Shown here piece after piece: positions 8,922 to 16,985 of a stretch of DNA of 64,000 bases. The notes below the pieces were generated by a model, which did not search any database, was not told the origin of the DNA, and was given only the letters and a program-made list of their open reading frames with translations. Position numbers and translations under genes: made by a program. Position 1 is the first letter of the stretch. Each line of letters starts with the position of its first letter. The DNA comes from Verrucomicrobia bacterium SCGC AAA164-E04 (GTDB taxonomy: Bacteria > Verrucomicrobiota > Verrucomicrobiia > Limisphaerales > AAA164-E04): positions 1-64,000 of the forward strand of contig KB912001.1 in NCBI GenBank assembly GCA_000383715.1, in the 5' to 3' direction.

Positions 8922-9785
8922 TCATTCTTTCTTTTCCAGACGAATAGACTCGATCACCACAGGTGTGCTAGTTTTGCCGGAATCATCAGTTTCCAGTTTA
9001 CTGATCTTGTCGACGACATCCATGCCCTCGATCACCTTGCCGAACACGGTGTGTTTACCGGTCAAATGCGGTGTGTCCACAACATTGATGAAAAACTGCG
9101 AACCATTGGTATTTGGACCCGAATTTGCCATTGCAATCACTCCTCTCAAAGGTTTTTTTGGGGTGAGATCCTTTTCGAAAACATATCCCTGGTTTGCGTA
9201 AATATCCTGAAGTGACATGGCGTTGACCGTCTTTTGAATCTCTTCCATTTTGGCTTTGAATTCTTCTTCAGACTTGATTCCCATTTTTTGAAGTGCCGGT
9301 CCCAGCACAAGGCGCTGGAAATCTTCTTGTGAGCGGACCAACAGCCAAGGGTGTGTTTGTCCGTCCTTAATAGCCTTCAATTCACTCAATCCAAGTCCGA
9401 CAGCATTGACTTCGTCTTTAAACTGATATCCTGGTCCGGCTGTGCCTGTGCCGAGAGGACATCCTCCCTGGATCATGAAATCCTTGATGACACGATGGAA
9501 TGTGAGGCCATCATAAAACGGTTTTGTTACTTCTTCTCCTGATTTGGCATCCTTGAAGGCTTTGCGTCCTTCAGCCAGATCGATGAAATTCTTCACAGTC
9601 TCAGGGGCTGCATCCGGCCAGAGTTCCAGTCGTACACTGCCTTCGGATGTTTTTACGATGGCGACCGGTTGTTGGGTCGATGTGGTTTTTTCTGCGGCTT
9701 GCGATGTCATAAATGAGCTGGAGGTGAACAGAGTCACTGTCGCCATGGTGGCGATTCCTTTTTGAAATAAATGGGTAATATTCAT
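8922..9785 (-). CDS. Secreted cyclophilin-type peptidyl-prolyl cis-trans isomerase
   Basis: Product of 287 residues with a signal peptide (GIATMATVTLFTSSSFMTSQAAE). The cyclophilin core is clear: VRLELWPDAAPETVKNF, then FHRVIKDFMIQGG (catalytic Arg and surrounding motif), then NGSQFFI and HTVFGKVIEGMDVVD. The core is interrupted after the YQFKDEV strand by an insertion of about 75 mostly helical residues (roughly 135-210), also seen in some Verrucomicrobiota and Bacteroidota members. It catalyses proline isomerisation during protein folding in the periplasm. It lies 30 bases after the methyltransferase gene, so both are probably one transcript with the broken sulfatase upstream. Confidence 0.93.
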   Translation of the reverse strand: MNITHLFQKGIATMATVTLFTSSSFMTSQAAEKTTSTQQPVAIVKTSEGSVRLELWPDAAPETVKNFIDLAEGRKAFKDAKSGEEVTKPFYDGLTFHRVIKDFMIQGGCPLGTGTAGPGYQFKDEVNAVGLGLSELKAIKDGQTHPWLLVRSQEDFQRLVLGPALQKMGIKSEEEFKAKMEEIQKTVNAMSLQDIYANQGYVFEKDLTPKKPLRGVIAMANSGPNTNGSQFFINVVDTPHLTGKHTVFGKVIEGMDVVDKISKLETDDSGKTSTPVVIESIRLEKKE

Positions 9786-9815
9786 GCCTAAATTCTCATA
9801 CTAGTATCTAACCAA

Positions 9816-10604
9816 CTAATTGGAAGCTTTCTTGAAGAAAAGTAAGTGTTGTCTCGGTAATCCCTCGAAACTTCTAACCCATTCAAATCCCTGATAGGTT
9901 GCTTCCTTCTGAACCTGTTTCTTGGACATCTTATGCAGCAATTTGATGGGTACACGAGGATCTTCCAATCGGTATTCTACCCATACCACTATGCCATCCG
10001 GTTTCAATGCTTTGCGGATGGCGGTCATCATTTCATGAGGGTATGAAAACTCATGGTATACATCCACCATCAAGACCAAATCAACCGAGGCTTCAGGAAG
10101 ATTCGGAACTTTCTCCGTTCCCCTGATCATCTTAACATTCCTGATACCTTCCTGTTCGAGGTTTTGTTTCAGGATTCGCAACATTTCTGGTTGGATATCC
10201 ACTGCCAGTACCCTGCCGCCATCGCCAGTCTCGGCTGCAAGACGTCGCGTGAAATAGCCACTGCCGGCGCCTATGTCTGCTATGGTATCACCGGGCTTTA
10301 TTCCAAGGGCCTTGATGAGCAAGTCGGGTCGTTCTTCATATTGCCTTTCCGGACGTTCCAACCAGTCAGCCCCAAGGTGGCCCATCACGTGTGAAATTTC
10401 CCGTCCCTGATACACTTTACCAATCCCATCCCTGCTCGGGCGTGGCATGGAGGTGTAGTGCGCACTCCCTGCTTTCTGGTTTTTCTGAGCCTCAACCGTG
10501 GTCAGAGTAAGCACGAGCGTCAACGCACTCAGCATTGCTTTTAGATGGCATTTCGTCCAAGCCCGGTTACGAGCTTGCCTTGATGGAGGGTAGGTTTGGT
10601 TCAT
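9816..10604 (-). CDS. Secreted class I SAM-dependent methyltransferase-like protein
   Basis: Product of 262 residues. An N-terminal signal (LSALTLVLTLTTVEA) is followed by a Rossmann methyltransferase: motif I is DIGAGSGYFTRRLA, the acidic residue after strand 2 is in VLAVDIQPEML, and motif IV is LVLMVDVYHEF. HEFSYPHEMM and KPDGIVVWVEYR match the family of exported methyltransferases common in Planctomycetota and Verrucomicrobiota. How SAM would be available outside the cytoplasm is unclear, and the substrate is unknown. The gene lies 55 bases after the truncated sulfatase. Confidence 0.85.
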   Translation of the reverse strand: MNQTYPPSRQARNRAWTKCHLKAMLSALTLVLTLTTVEAQKNQKAGSAHYTSMPRPSRDGIGKVYQGREISHVMGHLGADWLERPERQYEERPDLLIKALGIKPGDTIADIGAGSGYFTRRLAAETGDGGRVLAVDIQPEMLRILKQNLEQEGIRNVKMIRGTEKVPNLPEASVDLVLMVDVYHEFSYPHEMMTAIRKALKPDGIVVWVEYRLEDPRVPIKLLHKMSKKQVQKEATYQGFEWVRSFEGLPRQHLLFFKKASN

Positions 10605-10659
10605 ATGAGTTTGATTCTACTGGACCCCAAAGGGATCAGATTGCAAGTGATGTTTTCGA

Positions 10660-11571
10660 TTATTCCTTCGATACAGTCTTCTTCATTTGCGCTTTGGAGG
10701 GACGCGGCCGGATTCTGGCAGGGGTGACGCCTCCGGTTTGACGGTCGAATTCATCCGGTGTTCGGATTGCTGGGATTTTGTCGTTTGTAGTCAGCCTCCA
10801 GGATTGAAGGATATCGCGATGTTTTTTCAAGACGGTTTGATAGGCATCGCGATGTGCAAGGTTATTGAGTTCGTGAGGATCGTTAACAAGATCATACAAT
10901 TCCTCCCTGGGTCTGGGCAAAGTGAGGCATTGTTGTTGTTGTGCTTTGAGTTTTCCTGCCTGATGCAATTTTAACATGGCTTGAAACACGGGGCCTCTGA
11001 CGGCGTCTGCCGGTGGAGTCATCGGTAGATCATTATAATCATTGAGAATATATTTGTATCGATGTGATCGAACGGCGCGTGAGTGATCCTCATAGTCGTG
11101 CCAGTGCTTTTCCGCGAAGCAATAGTTTCGGACAGATTTTTCCGGGTTCTTCAGCAAAGGGGCAAATGACTTGCCGTCCATACTTGATGGTTGCTTCACC
11201 CCAGCCAATTCCAGAAAACCTGCACCCAGGTCAATGGAACTCACTAGTTCTTTGCAAACCGACCGTGGCGCAATCGTGTCCTTCCAAACCGCAAACATGG
11301 GCGTGCGAATGCCACTGTCATAGAGGGTTGTTTTGTCCCTTGGAAAGGGTCGGCCATTGTCACTTATGAAAAGGATCAATGTGTTTTGAGCTATCCCCTG
11401 ATCGCGGACACCTTCCATGACGTCACCTACAAATCGGTCCAGTCGGGTGGCTTCATCGTAATAAAGTGCCATATCTTTTCGCACCTCAGGAGTGTCGGGG
11501 ACATAAGGAGGTAGCCGGACATCATTCGCTCCATGCGGTTTTTCGAGGATACCTTCATCGAAGAGCCTCCA
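10660..11571 (-). pseudogene. Sulfatase, 5'-truncated (C-terminal half only)
   Basis: The open frame encodes only the second half of a type I sulfatase of the heparan N-sulfatase-like kind: EKPHGANDVRLPPYVPDTPE, LYYDEATRLDRFVGDVM, LILFISDNGRPFPRDK (Asp-Asn metal ligands) and TTLYDSGIRTPMF, and it closes with LYDLVNDPHELNNLA. The N-terminal half is absent, including the active-site Cys-X-Pro-Ser-Arg that becomes formylglycine. Going upstream the frame is open to about 11571 and meets a TAA at 11572-11574, exactly where the 70-bp repeat begins. The gene was therefore cut by the rearrangement that put mfd beside it and should be inactive. The first usable start inside is a GTG at 11484. Confidence 0.88.
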
Positions 11572-11639
11572 TTACATGCCTTTCCTCCCAGGGAAATCGG
11601 ACCATCTCCGATCTGCGCTGTGCCTATCGTAAAGGTGGC
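11570..11639. repeat. 70-bp direct repeat, copy 2
   Basis: Exact copy of 4700-4769. Its left end is the break in the sulfatase gene. Its right end overlaps by four bases (TGGC, 11636-11639) with the inverted repeat shared with 1-95. Confidence 0.95.
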
Positions 11640-11730
11640 CTTTCATGGCTGCCTGTTTCAAAACTGCACATCCGAAGAGTCCATTGGTTGTCATTACTCC
11701 CGGATTGAAACTCCAGGAATCCATGCATCA
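11636..11730. repeat. Inverted repeat arm, exact copy of 1-95
   Basis: Reverse complement of 1-95 without mismatch. It covers codons 1-29 of the mfd frame that starts at 11645. The match may go on beyond position 1 of the window. Confidence 0.95.
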
Positions 11731-14700
11731 GGATCTGACAACCTGGTTGCAATGGTTCAGTAATCAAGAAAACCTGTCGTCTTTCTCACAGCCTTATTTT
11801 TACCCAGCGTGGGAACATCTACCACATGAAGCCAAACTTCCTCATGCGGATGTAATCAGCGAGCGTTTGGAAACATTGATGGCTCTTTTACGATGGCAAT
11901 CAGATCCTGAAAACCAACCAGCACCTGTCATTGTCACCACCATCCAGGCATTGATGCAACGCACCTTCGAACCAGAGGATCTTCAAGGACGCACACGAAC
12001 ATTAAAGGTTGGAGATATAGTCGACCCTCTGGATCTGGTCGAATGGCTGGAAGATCAAGCGTATGAGCCGGAAGCCAAGGTCACTCAGAAAGGCGAGATA
12101 GCTCTCAGGGGCGGCATCCTGGATGTGTTCCCCCTAAGCAGTCCCTGGCCGGTACGTCTTGAATTTTTTGGTGATGAACTGGAGTCCATCCGCTATTTTC
12201 AACCCGAATCTCAACTTACACGAGATCGTGTTGAAAAGATCGAACTCACCCCTGGCGGAGAGCTCGGTATCATCAAGCAACAAATCGAGAAGAATGAGAA
12301 AGCAGGCACCAGTAAGCTTGTCCCCTTTTCAAATATCCTCGACTATCTCCCTCAAGATGCGTGCATTCTGGATACAGAGCCATTGGCTCTTCAAGAGGCA
12401 GCAGAGCATTACATGGAGCAAATACCTGAGGATGATCCCTATTTCATGGATTGGTATGGATTGCTTAAGCGTTTGAATGATGGCGGTTTTAAGCGTGCCG
12501 AATTAAAGGAAGCTGATCAGGGCGACAGGTTCATTGAAGATTCCCCTGAACCTCTGTCGATGGATCAGGGAATGGAGCTACATCCAGATCTAGAATCCAT
12601 GGAACTATACCGTCCATTGGGAGATCGACGTCCAGAGGCTCATATCGCAGAAAAACAACGTCAGGATTTCCTCAACCAAATGCATCGTTGGTTGCGAAAG
12701 GGATATCAGGTTCTGGTGATTTGTAACAACGAAGGCGAGAGCCAGCGCTTTCAGGAAATCTGGAATGAGTCAGGGTTCAACAGCGACTCTGCTCAGTCAA
12801 AAAACCTTCACCTGCTCACGGGTAGCCTTAGTCGAGGTTTTGTTGCCGACTCACTTGGATGCGCGATTGTCACTGATGCTGAAATTTTTGGGCGCTACAA
12901 AGTACAGCGCCCTCGCCGCCTCAAATCACCCCACGCGGCAGCAGCGAAATCTATACTGCAAATCGATTTTGCAGATCTCGAAGAGGGAGATTACGTTGTA
13001 CATTTACAGCATGGTATTGGGCGTTATGTGGGGCTGAGGCGTTTACCTCCGGTGGGTTCGCAATCTGAGGATGATGAGAAGGGTCCCGAATATCTGGTGA
13101 TTGAGTATGCTGCCAAAGACTACGGAGACGAACCTCCCAAACTTTACGTTGCTGTCAGTGAGGCTCACCTCGTCAGCAAATATATTGGGGCCAATAAAGG
13201 CAGACCTCAATTAAACACGTTGGGGGGTCGTCGTTGGCAAAAAGCAAAGGCTCAGGCTGAAAAATCCATTCGGGATCTTGCGGGAGATTTACTTCAAATA
13301 CAGGCAGCACGCGCAAGCGAAACCGGACATTCATTTGGGGAAGACACACCATGGCAGAGAGAGTTCGAAAGTGCGTTTCTTTATGAGGAAACCGACGATC
13401 AAGTCCGAGCCATCGATGCCTCCAAACAAGACATGGAGCGAGCCAAACCCATGGATCGATTGATCTGCGGCGATGTCGGCTTTGGAAAAACAGAGGTAGC
13501 CATTCGCACAGCATTTAAAGCCGTGATGGGCGGACGCCAGGTAGCCATCCTGGTTCCAACTACAGTACTTGCTCAACAGCATTACAATACGTTTGCTGAT
13601 CGCATGGCAGATTACCCGGTATGCGTGGAGTTGCTGTCCAGATTTCAAAAACCTAAGCAAAGTCGTCAAATTATTCAGGATCTGGCCACAGGGTCGGTCG
13701 ACATCATCATCGGCACTCACAAACTCATTCAAAAGGACGTTACCTTCAAAGATCTGGGCTTGGTGGTCATTGATGAAGAGCAGCGTTTTGGTGTCGCACA
13801 AAAGGAGAAATTCAAATTAATGCGCAAAATGGTCGATGTCCTGACCCTGAGTGCAACGCCGATTCCGCGCACACTGCATCTCGCATTAATGGGAGCTCGT
13901 GACATGAGTACGATTGAGACGCCCCCGCAGGATCGCTTACCCGTCGAGACCATAGTGATTCCTTTTGATGAGGATGCCATCAAGAATGCTTTACGCAGAG
14001 AGCTGAATCGTCAGGGGCAGGTTTTTTTCCTTCACAATCGAGTGGGCACCATCAACGTCATGGCTCAGAAAATTCAGACTCTGGTTCCGGATGCGCGCGT
14101 TGTGGTGGGGCATGGGCAGATGGAAGCAAAGGAACTCGAAGGCGTAATGCGTACCTTCATCAATGGAGAAGCTGACGTATTGGTATCCACAACGATCATC
14201 GAAAGTGGCATCGATATCCCCAACGCCAACACCATCATCATTGATCGAGCAGATCGTTTTGGGCTCAGTGAACTTTACCAGTTACGCGGCCGAGTGGGAC
14301 GGTACAAACACCAGGCCTATGCCTACCTGTTGCTTCCGCGGCATGCGGGTGTCCTGACGGATGCGCGCAAACGATTGAGTGCAATGAAGCAGTACTCCAA
14401 ATTAGGCAGCGGATTCAAAATTGCGATGCGTGACCTTGAAATCCGGGGAGCTGGCAATCTCCTGGGATCTCAGCAAAGCGGTCATATTACCGCCATTGGC
14501 TTCGATCTTTACTGTCAACTTCTCAAGCAAAGCATCTGCGCATTGCGCGGCGAAAAAATCCCTCCGCGTGTGGATGTAAAAGTCGACATGGATTTCCTTT
14601 TGACGAACCCAGGAGAAACGACCGAAGCACAAACTAAAGAAAACAAAAAGTCATCAAGGCGCCGAGGGAAAGAAAGTTTGGAAATTTCCATACCACGCGA

Positions 14701-15121
14701 AACGGCGGTTTACATAGAAACCACCGACGTCAGTGAAGCCCCCACAGAAAAAGTCATTGCGGTCGTCAAGGAACCATCCTACCTGCCATTGGATTACGTG
14801 ACAGAACCTCAGCAGCGTATTGAAATATATCGTAAGATAGCTGAGATCAACGATACCGAGTCCCTTCAATCGCTGAGAAACGAACTGCGGGACCGTTTCG
14901 GGCCCTTGCCTGATGCGGTGGAGCGTTTGATGCTGTTGAGCGATCTGAAATGGAAAGCCTTCCTCAAAGGTATCAGTGAAATCGCCACCCAGCGGGATAA
15001 ACTCAAAATCATGCGCAATGGACAATGGGTCATGATGAGTGGTAGATTTCCCCGCCTTGTCCGAAAATCCGCCACTGCCAAACTCAACGAGATCCACAAG
15101 TTTGTCGAGATGTTCAAGTGA
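11645..15121 (+). CDS. mfd: Mfd transcription-repair coupling factor, missing the first 38 residues
   Basis: Product of 1158 residues. Mfd removes RNA polymerase stalled at DNA damage and recruits UvrA. Domains in order: UvrB-homology D1/D2 (residues 1-330), the RNA-polymerase-interacting CarD-like domain opening with DYVVHLQHGIGRYVGL, the translocase with GDVGFGKTE (Walker A), LVVIDEEQRFG (DEEQ box), LSATPIPRTL, STTIIESGIDIPNANTI and QLRGRVGR, and the C-terminal TRCF domain ending near the stop. The start is odd: an in-frame TAA (11630-11632) lies just before it, and the 38 residues seen at the left-edge copy are missing. AAAGGTGG at 11631-11638, contributed by the neighbouring repeat, sits 6 bases before the ATG and could drive translation. 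The frame is otherwise intact, so it may still make a protein with a shortened D1a domain. Confidence 0.93.
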   Translation: MAACFKTAHPKSPLVVITPGLKLQESMHQDLTTWLQWFSNQENLSSFSQPYFYPAWEHLPHEAKLPHADVISERLETLMALLRWQSDPENQPAPVIVTTIQALMQRTFEPEDLQGRTRTLKVGDIVDPLDLVEWLEDQAYEPEAKVTQKGEIALRGGILDVFPLSSPWPVRLEFFGDELESIRYFQPESQLTRDRVEKIELTPGGELGIIKQQIEKNEKAGTSKLVPFSNILDYLPQDACILDTEPLALQEAAEHYMEQIPEDDPYFMDWYGLLKRLNDGGFKRAELKEADQGDRFIEDSPEPLSMDQGMELHPDLESMELYRPLGDRRPEAHIAEKQRQDFLNQMHRWLRKGYQVLVICNNEGESQRFQEIWNESGFNSDSAQSKNLHLLTGSLSRGFVADSLGCAIVTDAEIFGRYKVQRPRRLKSPHAAAAKSILQIDFADLEEGDYVVHLQHGIGRYVGLRRLPPVGSQSEDDEKGPEYLVIEYAAKDYGDEPPKLYVAVSEAHLVSKYIGANKGRPQLNTLGGRRWQKAKAQAEKSIRDLAGDLLQIQAARASETGHSFGEDTPWQREFESAFLYEETDDQVRAIDASKQDMERAKPMDRLICGDVGFGKTEVAIRTAFKAVMGGRQVAILVPTTVLAQQHYNTFADRMADYPVCVELLSRFQKPKQSRQIIQDLATGSVDIIIGTHKLIQKDVTFKDLGLVVIDEEQRFGVAQKEKFKLMRKMVDVLTLSATPIPRTLHLALMGARDMSTIETPPQDRLPVETIVIPFDEDAIKNALRRELNRQGQVFFLHNRVGTINVMAQKIQTLVPDARVVVGHGQMEAKELEGVMRTFINGEADVLVSTTIIESGIDIPNANTIIIDRADRFGLSELYQLRGRVGRYKHQAYAYLLLPRHAGVLTDARKRLSAMKQYSKLGSGFKIAMRDLEIRGAGNLLGSQQSGHITAIGFDLYCQLLKQSICALRGEKIPPRVDVKVDMDFLLTNPGETTEAQTKENKKSSRRRGKESLEISIPRETAVYIETTDVSEAPTEKVIAVVKEPSYLPLDYVTEPQQRIEIYRKIAEINDTESLQSLRNELRDRFGPLPDAVERLMLLSDLKWKAFLKGISEIATQRDKLKIMRNGQWVMMSGRFPRLVRKSATAKLNEIHKFVEMFK

Positions 15122-15367
15122 TTTCAGCAGTGCTCAAAATCTGGCATCATTATTTCCAAAAGCTGATGAGGGCGTTCGCCAGACTGACTCTTGATCATAT
15201 CAGGCGTTGACCCACAAAATACTCTCAATCCCTTTTACAGCAAACACTCATACATCGCCATGGGACACTTAGGACAACCATAAGTTCGTATCAGTTCCGC
15301 ATCAGGCTCGAATGGAGGTCACATGAACCGAGTCATCACACGACTGCGCAGCTTCAGCCCACGCCGC

Positions 15368-16411
15368 CTATTCCTTGTTTTTCAGGATGGCAGTATCCCA
15401 CCCTCGGATATCGCTGGGCTTTGCGTCGGTGATGGAAGGGGTAAAACTGAAGGTACTTGGATTGTAGGGCCCGACAAATGAGACATCTGCATCGGCTTCA
15501 ATCTCTTTCTCCATCCCCATGCACCAGAGAGTCGCGTTGACGATCATGCGCCGGACTCCCTCACTGAGGATGTCCTCGGAGGCGCCTTGAGTTGAACAGA
15601 ATACGCGCCCTTCCTTGCCAGATTTCGATTGATAAGTTTTTACCCAGGCGGCGGGTTGTGGGGGTTTGTTCTCCAGAGGCTTGGCTCCAACTTCCATGGA
15701 GGAGAGTACTTGATTTTTGGCAAGGATAGTAGAGCCCGGCATCGGAACAGCAGAGTAGGCTCCCGCCATGGCATGCATATCCTTCACTCCTCGCATCACA
15801 GGATGACTCGCCTGACCAGGAACCACATGCATCGAAGTTGCATACTTGTGATTACTACCGTAATGACCGGCACCCAATGCGGGGTTCCATGTCTCACCTA
15901 GGATCTGGCGTCCGAATCCGCCAACAAAATCACCAGATGTATTGTAGTTGTACTTGGCGTATTTTCCCTTGATACCATTGAATGCATGTGTTGTCGTACG
16001 GAGCCCAAGCAGAGGCCCACCACGTTCAAGATAGCCTTCAAACTTTGCCATCCACGCATCGTCTGGATGGAGGAACCGCATGAACAAGAACAACATGTCC
16101 GCATCGTCGATGGCATCAATCCCCGGTATGATTGATGAGCCAGGCTTGATAAATCCTTCAGGCGTCTGACCAAAAAGCACCGTACATTTGAAACCGTAAC
16201 GTTTGGCAAGGATGCGGGCAATCGCCGGACAAGATTCTTCACCTCGATATTCATGATCAGAGGCAATGAATAAAATATGTTTCCCCTTCCCTGGCCCTGA
16301 ATCCCCTTCATAAACTACCCAAGGTTCCGCTTGCAGGGAAAACGCTCCCTGCAGCAATATGGCACAAAGGGTGAGCATGGACATAAGCTTGCTATGGATA
16401 TTGATTTTCAT
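15368..16411 (-). CDS. Secreted ThuA-domain protein
   Basis: The start MKINIHSKLMSMLTLCAILLQGAFS at 16411 begins directly with a signal peptide; the longer frame to 16492 adds unlikely residues. The mature protein is a ThuA (trehalose-utilisation-like, glutamine-amidotransferase-fold) domain: HILFIASDHEYRGEESCPA, DDADMLFLFMRFL, GGPLLGLRTTTHAF and GAGHYGSNHKYATSMHV, with SHPVMRGVKD. Members are widespread in Planctomycetota and Verrucomicrobiota next to DUF1549/DUF1501 genes, as here on the facing strand. Their activity is not settled; a carbohydrate role is inferred from fold and context. Confidence 0.85.
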   Translation of the reverse strand: MKINIHSKLMSMLTLCAILLQGAFSLQAEPWVVYEGDSGPGKGKHILFIASDHEYRGEESCPAIARILAKRYGFKCTVLFGQTPEGFIKPGSSIIPGIDAIDDADMLFLFMRFLHPDDAWMAKFEGYLERGGPLLGLRTTTHAFNGIKGKYAKYNYNTSGDFVGGFGRQILGETWNPALGAGHYGSNHKYATSMHVVPGQASHPVMRGVKDMHAMAGAYSAVPMPGSTILAKNQVLSSMEVGAKPLENKPPQPAAWVKTYQSKSGKEGRVFCSTQGASEDILSEGVRRMIVNATLWCMGMEKEIEADADVSFVGPYNPSTFSFTPSITDAKPSDIRGWDTAILKNKE

Positions 16412-16985
16412 ATTTTTTCTGGTGAACGACTTCTTGTCTAAAGATTGATTCTGAATAGGACAAAGTGTAATTGACTCTTCATGACAAATCAATCATGCAA
16501 GCATAGTCCGTGAAAGCGCCGCGGATCATCTCTTTTCGACGATGGATGGGGGTATAAGGAGTATGTGATGTAATGGAAAAGAACATCAAATCCATAGACT
16601 CCAGCAAAGATCAGAGCAGATGGTTCCGGAACTTTCCTGTCCCTTGTCGTTTCCAGTGCCCTTTCGTCTTACCAATGGATAGCCTTTTACCATCCCCTGC
16701 CGCAAGCATTCCTGCACACTGCCAAAGCCGGATCATGACCGCTCGATCTAGCTTCAAAGCTGTATGTTCGCATCCAATTTAAAAGCAAAATACAGGAAGA
16801 TATCCAACTCATCATGAGAACCTTGTATCAAAGCCTGGCGGGTTAAGGGTTCGATGATACAAATGCATCTCCTCAGGCCCTTCCCACAGAAAAACACCAT
16901 CCAACCACTCCCCCTCTTCTGCTCGACAGATCTCACACGATAAGTAGGATCTGAACATTCCGAATCCCGACATCACAAAATAACC
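16412..16985. other. Divergent intergenic region, no gene recognised
   Basis: It separates the ThuA gene (minus) from the PSD1 gene (plus) and must hold both promoters. Short frames on both strands (about 60-140 codons) lack homology and ribosome-binding sequences and overlap each other. Confidence 0.5.

Noticed and set aside
96-11635. 11.5-kb segment considered as an integrated mobile element
   Set aside because: It holds ordinary chromosomal genes (htpG, cyclophilin, MFS) and no integrase, transposase or target-site duplication.
15323-15481. Small plus-strand ORF after mfd with GGAGG before its ATG
   Set aside because: Two-thirds of it is antisense to the end of the ThuA gene and it has no known relative.
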